A stretch of 63,395 nucleotides of DNA from the NCBI GenBank assembly GCA_020743695.1, contig DYUK01000016.1, positions 1 to 63,395 of the forward strand, in the 5' to 3' direction. Each line of letters begins with the position of its first letter. The first letter of the stretch is position 1. This stretch comes from Brevibacterium senegalense. GTDB taxonomy: Bacteria; Actinomycetota; Actinomycetes; Actinomycetales; Brevibacteriaceae. A program made the position numbers and the translations under genes. The notes below the pieces were generated by a model. It did not search any database. It saw only the letters and a program-made list of their open reading frames with translations, and was not told the origin of the DNA. This document shows, piece by piece, positions 23,181 through 32,373 of the stretch.

Positions 23181-24800
23181 GTGACCGACACCCAGCAGAC
23201 CTTCGCCGATTTCGGCGTCGCAGACCCCATCGTCGAGGCCCTGTCCGACGCGGGGATCACCAGCCCCTTCCCCATCCAGGCCATGACCCTGCCCGTCGCC
23301 CTGAGCGGCGCGGACATCATCGGTCAGGCCAAGACCGGCACCGGCAAGACGCTGGGCTTCGGCATCCCGCTGCTGCAGCGCGTCATCGCGCCCGGTGAGC
23401 CGGATGCGCCCCAGTCGCAGGGCCGCGCGCCCCAGGCACTCGTCGTCGTCCCCACCCGCGAGCTGGCGCAGCAGGTCGCCGAGGACCTCATCATCGCCAG
23501 CCGGAAGCGTACGGGCCTGAAGATCATCACGATCTACGGCGGCAAGGCCTTCGAGCCCCAGATCGACGCGCTGGCCGCCGGCGTCGACGTCGTCGTGGGC
23601 ACGCCCGGTCGACTCCTGGACCTCTACGGCCGTCGCGTGCTGCGTCTGAACGACGTGCGCACCGCCGTCTTCGACGAGGCGGACGAGATGCTGGACCTGG
23701 GCTTCCTGCCCGATGTCGAGCGCATCGTCGCCGCTCTGCCCACCGCGCGCCAGACCATGCTGTTCTCCGCGACGATGCCCGGCGCCGTCATCGCCCTGGC
23801 CCGCCGCTACATGTCGCGGCCCACGCACATCCGTGCGCACGACCCGTCCGACGAGTCGCAGCTGAACGCGTCGACCCGCCAGTTCGTCTTCCGCGCGCAC
23901 GCGATGGACAAGTCGGAGATGGTCGCGCGCATCCTCCAGGCGGAGGGCCGCGGGCAGACGATCATCTTCGCCCGCACCAAGCGCACGGCCGACCGACTGG
24001 GCGAGGAGCTGCGTGACCGCGGCTTCGAGGCGCGCGCGCTGCACGGCGACCTCAACCAGCAGATGCGCGAGAAGGCGCTGGCCTCCTTCCGCGACGGTCG
24101 CACGACCGTCCTCGTCGCCACGGACGTCGCGGCGCGCGGCATCGACATCGACGACATCACCCACGTCATCAACTACCAGTGCCCGGACGACGAGAAGACC
24201 TACGTGCACCGGATCGGTCGCACCGGTCGTGCCGGCCGCACCGGCACCGCGATCACGCTCGTCGACTGGGACGATCTGCCCCGCTGGAGCCTCATCGACC
24301 GTGCGCTCGACCTGAAGCTGGGCGAGCCGGAGGAGACGTACTCGACCTCCCCGCACCTGTTCGAGGCCCTGGGCATCCCGAAGGGGACGAAGGGCCGACT
24401 CAAGCGCCGTCGCCCCGCAGCCGGCGAGGAGGCGCAGGACACCGGTGCCTCGGACCGCCGCAATCGTGGGGGCCGCGACGGCGACTCCGGTCGCGGTGAT
24501 GGCCGCGAGCGCTCCGGCGGTCGCAACCGTTCCCGTCGCCGCACGCGCGGCGGCCGCGACGAGCAGAACAGCGCGCAGGACGGGTCCTCGAATGGCGCCC
24601 CGTCGACCGGCGGCGCCTCCGACAGCGCGGACTCGCACAGCTCCTCGTCGAACGGCACCGCCTCGAGTGGCGGCGAGGGACGTCCGCGTCGCCGGCGTCG
24701 TCGTCGCGGCGGCAGCGGGCGAGGCAACCAGGAGTCCGGAGCTCAGGCCTCGGCGGCCCCGTCGGGCGACGCCCGCGGCGCGGGCACCGCGGCGGAGTGA
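23181..24800 (+). CDS. DEAD-box ATP-dependent RNA helicase (RhlE/CsdA-like)
   Basis: The 539-residue protein has all core motifs: Q-motif region TFADFGVADPIVEAL, Walker A AKTGTGKT, PTRELAQQV, DEAD in VFDEADEMLDLGF, SAT in LFSATMPG, and motif VI HRIGRTGRAG. After the core (about 390 residues) an Arg/Gly-rich, low-complexity tail follows, with clusters such as RRRRRRGGSGRG, expected to bind RNA non-specifically. It probably remodels structured RNA during ribosome assembly, mRNA decay or cold adaptation. The GTG at 23181 has GAGGAG upstream. A 305-bp upstream gap suggests a long 5' leader. A perfect 18-bp hairpin ends the gene. The position downstream of DUF3107 matches rhlE (Rv3211) in Mycobacterium. 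Confidence 0.95.
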   Translation: MTDTQQTFADFGVADPIVEALSDAGITSPFPIQAMTLPVALSGADIIGQAKTGTGKTLGFGIPLLQRVIAPGEPDAPQSQGRAPQALVVVPTRELAQQVAEDLIIASRKRTGLKIITIYGGKAFEPQIDALAAGVDVVVGTPGRLLDLYGRRVLRLNDVRTAVFDEADEMLDLGFLPDVERIVAALPTARQTMLFSATMPGAVIALARRYMSRPTHIRAHDPSDESQLNASTRQFVFRAHAMDKSEMVARILQAEGRGQTIIFARTKRTADRLGEELRDRGFEARALHGDLNQQMREKALASFRDGRTTVLVATDVAARGIDIDDITHVINYQCPDDEKTYVHRIGRTGRAGRTGTAITLVDWDDLPRWSLIDRALDLKLGEPEETYSTSPHLFEALGIPKGTKGRLKRRRPAAGEEAQDTGASDRRNRGGRDGDSGRGDGRERSGGRNRSRRRTRGGRDEQNSAQDGSSNGAPSTGGASDSADSHSSSSNGTASSGGEGRPRRRRRRRGGSGRGNQESGAQASAAPSGDARGAGTAAE

Positions 24801-24845
24801 TCACCCCGGTCACGCACGGCTGACAGCGCACGCAGCAACGTGACG

Positions 24846-24890
24846 ACGGCGCCCGTCGGGATCCCTTCCGGAGATCCCGACGGGCGCCGT
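24846..24890. terminator. Bidirectional terminator, perfect 18-bp stem
   Basis: Arms 24846-24863 and 24873-24890 are perfectly complementary (outer ACGGCGCCC with GGGCGCCGT) around a 9-nt loop. It lies between the convergent DEAD-box helicase and PHP genes and can serve both. Confidence 0.85.
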
Positions 24891-24900
24891 TCGCGTCCGG

Positions 24901-25749
24901 TCAGTCGATCCCGATCGGCTCCGCACCCGTCGTGCGGTCCAGCAGCGCGGCCAGCTGCGAGCGCTCCGTCGTGTGCTCGCCCAGGCGGTTGGGCTTGCCC
25001 GTCCCGTGGTAGTCGCTGGAGCCGGTCGTCAGCAGGTCGTGCCGTGCGGCCAGCACCCGCAGTCGCTCGCGGCCGGCCGGCGGGTTGTCGCGGTGGTCGA
25101 TCTCCAGCCCGTCCAGGCCCGCCGCGATGATCGCGCGCATGCCCGCGTCCGGCACGACCCGGCCCCGCGCGGCGGCCAAGGGGTGTGCGAAGACCGCGGC
25201 TCCCCCGGCGTCGTGGATCATCCCGATCGCCTCGACGGGCGAGACGACCGGCAGCGCGACGTAGTAGGGACCGCTGCCGGCCAGCAGACGCACGAACGCC
25301 TCCGACCGGTCCTCGACGACCCCGGCGGCCACGAGCGCGTCCGCGATGTGCGGGCGCCCGATCGTCGCGTCCGGTCCCGCGATCCGCTGGACGTCCTCCC
25401 ACGTGATGGGGAAGTCCTCCGCCAGCCGCTCGACCATGATGCGGCTGCGGGTGAGTCGGTCGTGACGCGCCTGCTCGACGGTGTGGGTGATCTCCGCCCC
25501 CACCGGGTCGTGCAGGTAGCAGAGGATGTGGACGCTGATCCCGTCCCAGCGGCAGGAGACCTCCATGCCGCGCACCAGTCCCACTCCGGCCCGCTGCGCG
25601 GCCTCGACCGCGTCCGGCCACCCGCGCGTCGTGTCGTGGTCTGTCAGGGCGATGACGTCCAGGTCCACGGCTGCGGCCTCGGCCACCAGCTCCGCAGGCG
25701 TCTGCGTCCCGTCGGAGAAGCGTGAGTGGGTGTGCAGGTCAGCGCGCAT
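24901..25749 (-). CDS. PHP-domain phosphoesterase (RNase AM / YciV-like)
   Basis: The 282-residue protein starts with DLHTHSRFSDG (HxH metal ligands) and shows ALTDHDTTRGW, GMEVSC, HILCYLHD, and C-terminal TTGSSDYHG, the ordered metal-binding motifs of the PHP family. Closest in layout are single-domain PHP proteins of the YciV/TrpH group, which hydrolyse 3',5'-bisphosphonucleosides or trim RNA 5' ends; the substrate cannot be read from the sequence. ATG 25749 follows TACGAT (25761-25756) by 6 nt, so the mRNA is probably leaderless. It is divergent from the aminopeptidase P gene, whose promoter is also of this type. Confidence 0.9.
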   Translation of the reverse strand: MRADLHTHSRFSDGTQTPAELVAEAAAVDLDVIALTDHDTTRGWPDAVEAAQRAGVGLVRGMEVSCRWDGISVHILCYLHDPVGAEITHTVEQARHDRLTRSRIMVERLAEDFPITWEDVQRIAGPDATIGRPHIADALVAAGVVEDRSEAFVRLLAGSGPYYVALPVVSPVEAIGMIHDAGGAAVFAHPLAAARGRVVPDAGMRAIIAAGLDGLEIDHRDNPPAGRERLRVLAARHDLLTTGSSDYHGTGKPNRLGEHTTERSQLAALLDRTTGAEPIGID

Positions 25750-25813
25750 GACCCCATCGTAGAGCCCGCCGCCACCCCGGAGTCCGCTCGCCCGCCGTGG
25801 CTAGGATGGCGGC

Positions 25814-27376
25814 ATGAGCTCCGATGCAGATGCCGACCTGTCCGACCGCGTCAACAACCGCTCCCACCGCCCCTCGTCGACGGCCTTCCGGGACTTCGTC
25901 GCCTCCGGCTGGGATCGCACGCCGCTCGCCAACGTTGCTCCGCTGCCGGCCGCCGCGTGGACGCCGGCCCGCCGTGCGGCCGTCTCCCGCCGCTTCCCCG
26001 GCGAGCGCGTCGTCGTGCCCGCCGGCCCCCTCAAGGTCCGCTCGAACGACACGGACTACCGCTTCCGCGCGCACTCCGCGTTCATCCACCTGACCGGGCT
26101 GGAGACGGAGTCGGAGCCGGACGCGCTGCTGGTCTTCGAACCGGAGACCGCCGCTGAGGCCGCCGCAGGCCCCGCTGCCGACTCGCCGGAGCCGGAGGGC
26201 CACTCCGTCACCCTGTGGTTCCGTCCGCGGGCGGGTGCGGACACGGAGGAGTTCTTCTCCGACGCCCGCTACGGCGAGTACTGGGTGGGCCCCCGCGACG
26301 ACCTCGAGACGATGGGGGTGCGCACGGGGATCCGCACCGCGGACTCCTCGACCGCCATGGACGCGATCACGAAGGATCTGGGCTCCGTGTCCGTGCGCGT
26401 GGTCCGGGGCGCGGACCAGTCCGTCGAGCAGGCGATCGATGCGGCCCGCGCCCAGGTGGGTGCGGACCAGGACGCCTCGGTCGCCGGCGACGACGAGCTG
26501 GCCGAGTTCCTCTCCGAGCTGCGCCTCACCAAGGACGACCACGAGGTGGGCCAGCTGCGCCGGGCGATCGAGATCACCCGCGCGGGCTTCGACCGGGCGG
26601 TCGCCTCCCTGCAGGACGCCGTCGCGCACCCGCGCGGCGAACGCGTCATCGAGACGAGCTTCGAATCCGCCGCCCGCCTGGACGGCTACGGGGTGGGCTA
26701 CGACACGATCGCCGCGGCCGGCGACCACGCGTGCACGCTGCACTGGATCCGCAACGACGGCACGGTCCGGCCCGGCGACCTCGTCCTCCTGGACGCGGGA
26801 GCGGAGGCGGACTCCCTCTACACGGCGGACATCACCCGCACCCTGCCCGTCGACGGCACCTTCACGCCGGTCCAGGCCCGCATCTACGACGCCGTGCTCG
26901 AGGCTGCGGACGCCGCGTTCGCGACAGCCGCCTCCCATGTGCACGGTCCCGTCCGCTTCCGCGACGTCCACGCCGCCGCGATGGAGGTCATCGCGCAGCG
27001 GCTGCACGACTTCGGCCTGCTGCCGGTGAGCGTCGAGGAGTCCCTGTCGGACGCCGGGCAGCAGCACCGCCGCTGGATGGTCCACGGGACCAGCCACCAC
27101 CTGGGCCTCGACGTCCACGACTGCGCGCAGGCCCGCCGCGACATGTACCTGGACGGTCTGCTGGAGCCCGGCATGGTCTTCACGATCGAGCCCGGCCTCT
27201 ACTTCAAGGCCGCGGATCAGCTGGTCCCGGAGGAGTTCCGCGGGATCGGTGTCCGCATCGAGGACGACGTCCTCGTGACCGAGGACGGGGTGGAGAACCT
27301 GTCCGCCGGGTTCCCCCGCACCCGCGCCGAGGTCGAGGCCTGGACCCAGCGCCTGGCACCGGGGAGGGCCGACTGA
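25814..27376 (+). CDS. Aminopeptidase P family protein (Xaa-Pro aminopeptidase)
   Basis: The 520-residue protein has an N-terminal AMP_N domain (VVVPAGPLKVRSNDTDYRFRAHSAFIHLTGL) and a C-terminal pita-bread metallopeptidase domain. Dimetal ligands are seen in order: LLDAGAEADSLYTADITRTLP (two Asp), HGTSHHLGLDVHD (His), FTIEPGLYF (Glu) and GVRIEDDVLVT (Glu). It should remove N-terminal residues that precede proline, in the cytosol. ATG 25814 follows TAGGAT (25802-25807) by 6 nt, a leaderless promoter. Its stop overlaps the start of the next gene by one base (TGATG), so the two peptidases are coupled. Confidence 0.94.
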   Translation: MSSDADADLSDRVNNRSHRPSSTAFRDFVASGWDRTPLANVAPLPAAAWTPARRAAVSRRFPGERVVVPAGPLKVRSNDTDYRFRAHSAFIHLTGLETESEPDALLVFEPETAAEAAAGPAADSPEPEGHSVTLWFRPRAGADTEEFFSDARYGEYWVGPRDDLETMGVRTGIRTADSSTAMDAITKDLGSVSVRVVRGADQSVEQAIDAARAQVGADQDASVAGDDELAEFLSELRLTKDDHEVGQLRRAIEITRAGFDRAVASLQDAVAHPRGERVIETSFESAARLDGYGVGYDTIAAAGDHACTLHWIRNDGTVRPGDLVLLDAGAEADSLYTADITRTLPVDGTFTPVQARIYDAVLEAADAAFATAASHVHGPVRFRDVHAAAMEVIAQRLHDFGLLPVSVEESLSDAGQQHRRWMVHGTSHHLGLDVHDCAQARRDMYLDGLLEPGMVFTIEPGLYFKAADQLVPEEFRGIGVRIEDDVLVTEDGVENLSAGFPRTRAEVEAWTQRLAPGRAD

Positions 27377-28593
27377 TGGGGGCCACCTTTGCGGGCGGCG
27401 GCGGGCCGCCGTCCTCGGGACCTGCGGTGACGGCGGGGGTGGACCCGGCCCGGCCGGGACCGTACCGGGAGCCGTTCGGCCGGCTGGTGCCCGGCGGCTC
27501 CGTCGTGAGCGTGCCCGGTGTGCGGGTGGGTGCAGCCCAGGCGACCGCGGACGGCTGGCTGACCGGCACGACCGTCCTGCTGCCGCCTCACGGCACGGTC
27601 ACGGGCGTCGACGTGGCTGGCGGCGGACCGGCCACCCATGAGACCGACGTCCTCACCCCCGGCACCCATTCCCCCGGTGCGGACGCGATCGTACTGACCG
27701 GCGGCAGCGCGTGGGGACTGTCCGCCGCGCTGGGCGTCCAGCAGGGCCTGGCCGCCGACGGGCGCGGGTTCCCCGCCCCGCAGCTGCCCGGAGCCTACGT
27801 CCCGATCGTGCCCGCGGCCGCCGTCTACGACCTGGGCCGCGGCGACGGGACGCTCCACCACCCCGGCCCGGAGCTGGGGCTCGCGGCCTACCGCAGCGCC
27901 CGGGAGGAGGGCGGCGACCGCGCCGGCGTCCTGGGCGGCAGAGCACCGGTGCGCGGCAGCGTGGGCGGCGGCACCGGGGCATTCACCGGTCGCGGGCTGC
28001 TGCGCGGAGGTCAGGGATCCGTGTGCCTGCGCACCCGCGGCGGGCACCTGGTCGCGGCCCTCGTCGTCGCGAACCCCATGGGCGATGTGCTGGCGCCCTC
28101 CGGCCGCCCCCACGCGGACAATGTGCTGGAACAGGTGGGACTCACGGTGCCGCCGGCGCCCGCGGACTGGATCGAGCAGGCCCTCGCCCTGGACGGGACG
28201 GCCCGCGACGCGGTCCTCTCGCCCCGGAACACGACGATCGCCGCGATCGTGACGGACGCGCGGCTGGACGCCGCCCAGGCGACCCGGGTGGCGCAGTCCG
28301 CGCAGGCCGGCCTGGCGCGCGCGATCCACCCCTCGCACACGCTCTACGACGGCGATGCCGTGTTCGCACTGGCGACCGGGGGTGCGCAGACCGACGTCCC
28401 CTCGCACGAGCTCGTGGCGATCAACGCGGCGGCGGCCGACGCGCTGTCGCTCGCGATCGTCGACGCGGTGGTCGCGGCGGAGGCACATCCGCGCGGTGCA
28501 GACGTGAGCGCGCAAGCCCCCCGACCTGCGGCGCTGCGCGAGGTCGCCCCGGATCTGGTGGAGAAGTGGGAGGCGCTGACCACCGCGTCCTGA
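27376..28593 (+). CDS. P1 family peptidase (DmpA-like, Ntn-type)
   Basis: This 405-residue protein belongs to the P1/DmpA family, in which a precursor cleaves itself to expose an N-terminal Ser or Thr nucleophile. Seen here: VSVPGVRVGAAQ at the start of the fold, LTGGSAWGLSAALGVQQGL, GSVGGGTGAF and NTTIAAIVTDARLD, the last being the cleavage and nucleophile region (Asn-Thr). Family members act as aminopeptidases or on beta-peptides and amides. Start ATG 27376 overlaps the stop of the upstream aminopeptidase P gene by one base, so a longer frame in this phase is excluded. The first 25 residues (GATFAGGGGPPSSGP) are low-complexity. Confidence 0.9.
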   Translation: MGATFAGGGGPPSSGPAVTAGVDPARPGPYREPFGRLVPGGSVVSVPGVRVGAAQATADGWLTGTTVLLPPHGTVTGVDVAGGGPATHETDVLTPGTHSPGADAIVLTGGSAWGLSAALGVQQGLAADGRGFPAPQLPGAYVPIVPAAAVYDLGRGDGTLHHPGPELGLAAYRSAREEGGDRAGVLGGRAPVRGSVGGGTGAFTGRGLLRGGQGSVCLRTRGGHLVAALVVANPMGDVLAPSGRPHADNVLEQVGLTVPPAPADWIEQALALDGTARDAVLSPRNTTIAAIVTDARLDAAQATRVAQSAQAGLARAIHPSHTLYDGDAVFALATGGAQTDVPSHELVAINAAAADALSLAIVDAVVAAEAHPRGADVSAQAPRPAALREVAPDLVEKWEALTTAS

Positions 28594-28610
28594 CCCGTAC
28601 GATGGGGACC

Positions 28611-29903
28611 ATGAGCGTCGCCACCGATCGGATCTTCATCGCGCGCCTGGCCGGGACCAACGTCCTCGATCCCCTGGGGGACCAGGTGGGCCGGGTGCGC
28701 GACGCCGTCATCGTGTACCGCAGCACGCTCAGACGCCAGCCCAAGGTCATCGGCTTCGTCGTCGAGGTGCCCGGTCGCCGGCGCGTGTTCGTCCCGATCG
28801 GCCGCGTCACGAGCATCGACGTGGGTGCCGTCATCACGACGGGCCTCGTGAACATGCGCCGCTTCGTCAAGCGGGCCTCGGAGACGCTCGTCATGGGCGA
28901 CCTCCTGGATCAGCGACTGCTCGCGGGCCCGGACCGCTCCCCCGTCGTCATCGAGGACGTCGCGATCGAGCAGCAGCGCAACCGCGACTGGGAGGTCACC
29001 CGCCTGTTCGTGCGGCGGGTCAAAGAGCAGCGCACCCCGTTCGACGCGCTGCGCCGCCGCGGCGAGACGATGCAGATCGACTGGTCGGAGGCCGAGTTCC
29101 CGGCGGACTCCTCCACCCTCCAGCGGGCGACCCAGCTCATCGCCGCCTACCACGACACGAAGCCCGCGGACCTGGCGGACATGCTGCGCGAACTGGACCT
29201 CAAGCGCCGTCTCGAGGTCGTGCGCGAGCTGTCGGACGAGCGCTTGGCCGACGTGCTCGAGGAGCTGCCGGAGGACGACGCGATCGAGATCCTCGACGCG
29301 GTGGGCATCGAGCGGTCCGCGATCCTGCTGGAGACGATGCAGCCGGACGACGCGGCGGACCTCCTGGGCGAGCTGTCCGAGGACCGCGCGGAGCGACTCC
29401 TGCAGGCGATGGACGACGAGGAGGCGGAGGACGTCCGCACCCTGCTGTCCTACGACGAGGACACCGCCGGCGGTCTCATGACGACGGAGCCGGTCATCCT
29501 CTCACCGGAGACATCGATCGCCGAGGCCCTGGCCCACGTGCGCCGCTCCGAGTTGCCGGCCGCACTGGCCGCCGCCGTCTTCGTGTGCCGACAGCCGCTG
29601 GAGCCTCCCACCGGCAAGTACCTGGGGCTCGTCCACATCCAGGAGATGCTGCGTCACCCGCCGCACGAGTCCGTGGGCGCCCTCCTGGACACGGAGGTCG
29701 AGCCGCTGTCGCCGGAGGCCCCCACCGGAGAGGTCGCGGCCCTGCTGGCGGCCTACAATCTGGTGTCCGTCCCGATCGCGGACGAAGCGGACCGGCTGGT
29801 GGGCGTCGTGACGGTCGATGACGTACTGGACGCCCTGCTGCCGGACGACTGGCGCGAGCAGCGCGACGAACCACGGGAGGAGGCGGCCGATGGCCCGCTC
29901 TGA
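28611..29903 (+). CDS. MgtE N-terminal-like plus CBS domain protein without membrane part
   Basis: The 430-residue protein begins with a PRC-barrel-like unit (RLAGTNVLDPLGDQVGRVRD), continues with a superhelical MgtE_N domain (LADMLRELDLKRRLEVVRELSDERLADVLEELPEDDAIEILDAV; about 175-290) and ends with a pair of CBS domains (TAGGLMTTEPVILSP and VSVPIADEADRLVGVVTVDDVLDALL). These are the magnesium-sensing cytosolic domains of MgtE channels, but no transmembrane helices follow, so it is a soluble relative (compare Rv1232c). ATG 28611 follows TACGAT (28598-28603) by 7 nt, supporting a leaderless start. The next gene begins inside its last 14 bp, forming a three-gene unit with the DUF1003 protein and Mrp. 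A role in metal sensing is inference. Confidence 0.9.
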   Translation: MSVATDRIFIARLAGTNVLDPLGDQVGRVRDAVIVYRSTLRRQPKVIGFVVEVPGRRRVFVPIGRVTSIDVGAVITTGLVNMRRFVKRASETLVMGDLLDQRLLAGPDRSPVVIEDVAIEQQRNRDWEVTRLFVRRVKEQRTPFDALRRRGETMQIDWSEAEFPADSSTLQRATQLIAAYHDTKPADLADMLRELDLKRRLEVVRELSDERLADVLEELPEDDAIEILDAVGIERSAILLETMQPDDAADLLGELSEDRAERLLQAMDDEEAEDVRTLLSYDEDTAGGLMTTEPVILSPETSIAEALAHVRRSELPAALAAAVFVCRQPLEPPTGKYLGLVHIQEMLRHPPHESVGALLDTEVEPLSPEAPTGEVAALLAAYNLVSVPIADEADRLVGVVTVDDVLDALLPDDWREQRDEPREEAADGPL

Positions 29904-30459
29904 CACACCGGGACTCGACACCCCCCGCAGCGCCCGCAGGCGCCTCCCCCAGGTGGGCATGCCCCCGGACTCGTTCGGACGGATCGCGGAAGGCATCGCC
30001 CGCTTCATGGGCACTCCCATGTTCCTCGTGTGGATGACGGTCATCTGCGCCGTGTGGCTCGCATGGAACACGCTGGCCCCGGTCCACCTGCAGTTCGATC
30101 CGCGCAGCCTCAACTTCACGCTGCTCACCCTCATCCTGTCGCTGCAGGCGTCCTACGCCGCTCCCCTGCTGCTGCTGGCGGACAACCGGTCCGCGGACCG
30201 CGACCGCGTCGAGTTCGAGGCCGACCGCCAGCGCGCGGAGCGCAACCTGGCGGACACGGAGTTCCTGGCCCGCGAGGTCGCCAGCCTGCGCGTGGCGATG
30301 CGCGAGGTCGCGACCCGCGACTTCATCCGCTCCGAGCTCAAGTCGCTGCTGGAGGAGATGGAGGAGGCGAAGGACGCCGAGGCCCACCGGACCCGCGAGG
30401 AGCAGGAGACTCCCGCCGCGGACCGGTCCGACGAAGAGGAGGAGAGGACCCGCGGATGA
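29890..30459 (+). CDS. DUF1003 membrane protein
   Basis: The 189-residue protein has two membrane helices, TPMFLVWMTVICAVWLAW and FTLLTLILSLQASYAAPLLLL, in the DUF1003 arrangement, followed by a charged helical C-terminus likely to form a coiled coil (residues about 100-170). Function is unknown for the family, which in actinobacteria regularly lies between the MgtE-like/CBS protein and Mrp, as here. GAGGAGG precedes ATG 29890, which lies inside the 3' end of the upstream gene (14-bp overlap). The stop overlaps the mrp start (ATGA). Confidence 0.92.
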   Translation: MARSDTPGLDTPRSARRRLPQVGMPPDSFGRIAEGIARFMGTPMFLVWMTVICAVWLAWNTLAPVHLQFDPRSLNFTLLTLILSLQASYAAPLLLLADNRSADRDRVEFEADRQRAERNLADTEFLAREVASLRVAMREVATRDFIRSELKSLLEEMEEAKDAEAHRTREEQETPAADRSDEEEERTRG

Positions 30460-31703
30460 CCGCCCCCCAGGAGCACGAGTCGTACGAACACGAGTCGCAC
30501 GGGGTCGCCCCACAGGAGAGCACCCCGCAGCAGGACGCCGCACAGGAGAGCACCCCGCGACCGGAGCCCGGCAGTGCCGACGCCGCACTGTGGACGGAGC
30601 TGGACCGGGTCATCGACCCGGAGCTGCGACGTCCGATCACGGACCTGGGCATGGTCGAGTCCGCCGTCGTGGGCGACGACCGGATCGCCCGCGTGCGCGT
30701 CCTCCTCACGATCGCCGGCTGCCCCATGCGCCAGACGATCACAGACGACGTGCGGGAGGCAGGACTGCGGGTCCCGGGCGTCACCGACGTCGACCTGGAC
30801 CTGGGGGTCATGACCCCGGAGCAGCGGAAGGCGCTGCGGGAGCGGCTGCGCGGCGACGGGCATGTGAACCCGTTCGTGCAGCCGGGGAACCTGACCCGGG
30901 TGCTGGCCGTGGCCTCGGGCAAGGGAGGGGTGGGCAAGTCCTCCGTGACGGCCAACCTGGCCGCCTCCCTGCAGGCGCGGGGCCTGAGCGTGGGCATCCT
31001 CGACGCGGACATCCACGGCTTCTCGATCCCGCCCATGCTGGGCGTGGGCGGGAAGCCCACGAAGCTCGAGGACATGATCCTCCCCCAGCCGGGCCACGGC
31101 GTGGCGGTCATGAGCATCGGGATGTTCGTCGATCCCGGCCAGGCCGTCGTGTGGCGCGGCCCCATGCTCCACCGGGCCATCGAGCAGTTCCTCACGGACG
31201 TGTTCTGGGGCGACCTGGACGTCCTGCTGCTGGATCTGCCGCCGGGCACGGGCGACGTCGCGATCTCCGTGGGGCAGCTGCTGCCGGACTCGGAGCTGCT
31301 CATCGTCACGACCCCGCAGCACGCGGCCGCGCAGGTCGCGGAGCGGGCCGGCGCGCTGGCCACGAGCACGAAGCAGCGGATCGCGGGCGTGATCGAGAAC
31401 ATGTCGTGGATGGTCATGCCGGACGGCAGCCACAACCCGATCTTCGGCGAGGGCGGCGGACGGCAGGTCGCGGAGAGGCTCTCCGACCGGCTGTCCGCGG
31501 CCGGCGGTCAGGCACACGTCCCGCTACTGGGGCAGATCCCCCTGGACCCGGTCGTGCGGGCCGGTGCGGATGCGGGCGTCCCGGCCGTGCTGTCGCATCC
31601 GGACGAGCCGGGACCGGCCGCGCTGCGGACGATCGCGGACTCGCTGGTGCAGAGCCGTCAGTCGCTGGTGGGGCGGAACCTGGGGCTCAGTCCGCAGGAG
31701 TGA
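30456..31703 (+). CDS. mrp: Mrp/NBP35 family ATPase, iron-sulfur carrier
   Basis: The 415-residue protein has an N-terminal DUF59/MIP18 domain (about 44-130, ELRRPITDLGMVESA and LTIAGCPMR with the conserved Cys) and a deviant P-loop ATPase domain with SGKGGVGKSS at 154-163, DADIHGFSIPPMLG and LLLDLPPGTGD. Mrp proteins bind and transfer iron-sulfur clusters to target proteins in the cytosol. The C-terminal CxxC of many Mrp proteins is absent here. The first 40 residues are an acidic, Gln-rich extension with a repeated block QESTP. The ATGA overlap at 30456-30459 couples it to the DUF1003 gene. Confidence 0.93.
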   Translation: MTAPQEHESYEHESHGVAPQESTPQQDAAQESTPRPEPGSADAALWTELDRVIDPELRRPITDLGMVESAVVGDDRIARVRVLLTIAGCPMRQTITDDVREAGLRVPGVTDVDLDLGVMTPEQRKALRERLRGDGHVNPFVQPGNLTRVLAVASGKGGVGKSSVTANLAASLQARGLSVGILDADIHGFSIPPMLGVGGKPTKLEDMILPQPGHGVAVMSIGMFVDPGQAVVWRGPMLHRAIEQFLTDVFWGDLDVLLLDLPPGTGDVAISVGQLLPDSELLIVTTPQHAAAQVAERAGALATSTKQRIAGVIENMSWMVMPDGSHNPIFGEGGGRQVAERLSDRLSAAGGQAHVPLLGQIPLDPVVRAGADAGVPAVLSHPDEPGPAALRTIADSLVQSRQSLVGRNLGLSPQE

Positions 31704-31776
31704 GCGAGGGTGCTCCCGCGATTGCAGAGAAACGGTCGCGTGGTTCCTGGCGTGCAGGCCCGGAGGTCAGGTGTCG

Positions 31777-32304
31777 TCAGGTCGCTTCGGGGTCGAAGGG
31801 CGCCGACCCGCCGTCCCGGCGCAGCAGCATCTGCGCGCGGTGGCGCTCCAGCGGGGTGAGACCCGGCAGGTCCTCGACGCTGGGCATCGCGGCCGCCGTC
31901 CCTCCGGCAGCAGCAGTCGCACCCGCTGCGGCACCACCGGTGGTGCCTGCCGTTCCGGTCGATCCGGCCGCGGACCCCGAGGCGGTGCCGGACGTCGTGG
32001 ATCCCGAGGTCGTGGTGCCGGAGCGACGGCGCTCCTCGCGGATCGCGCGGTCCTCCTCCGCGAGGGCCTCGCGGACGATGCGACGCGGGTCGTACTGGCG
32101 CGGATCCAGGGACTTCCAGTCGTACTCGTCCAGGTCCGCCCCGAAGTCCTTCTTGACGGTCTCCTTCGCCCCTTCCGCCATCCGCCGGAAGCTGCGGACG
32201 AAGTCCCGGAGCTTCGCGGCGTACTCCGGCAGACGCTGGGGGCCGATGACGAAGAGGGCAACAATGATGAGGATGACGATCTCGAATCCATTGATGCCGA
32301 ACAT
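31777..32304 (-). CDS. tatB: Sec-independent translocase protein TatB
   Basis: The protein (175 residues) starts MFGINGFEIVILIIVALFVIGP, one N-terminal membrane helix with the Tat signature FGINGFEIVILI and a Gly-Pro hinge, followed by an amphipathic helix (LPEYAAKLRDFVRSFRRMAEG), the TatA/B layout; the length and downstream acidic part favour TatB. With TatA and TatC it would export folded proteins; tatA and tatC are not in the window. A Ser/Thr/Gly/Ala-rich linker spans about 105-145 and a short conserved tail (LTPLERHRAQMLLRRDG) follows. ATG 32304 follows TAGGAT (32317-32312) by 7 nt, a leaderless promoter. It is convergent with mrp. Confidence 0.93.
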   Translation of the reverse strand: MFGINGFEIVILIIVALFVIGPQRLPEYAAKLRDFVRSFRRMAEGAKETVKKDFGADLDEYDWKSLDPRQYDPRRIVREALAEEDRAIREERRRSGTTTSGSTTSGTASGSAAGSTGTAGTTGGAAAGATAAAGGTAAAMPSVEDLPGLTPLERHRAQMLLRRDGGSAPFDPEAT

Positions 32305-32373
32305 GGACTCGATCCTACCAATCGGGCCTGTGTCTCCCGGTCCCCACCACGGGCGCATGAGAGGATGCCGCGC

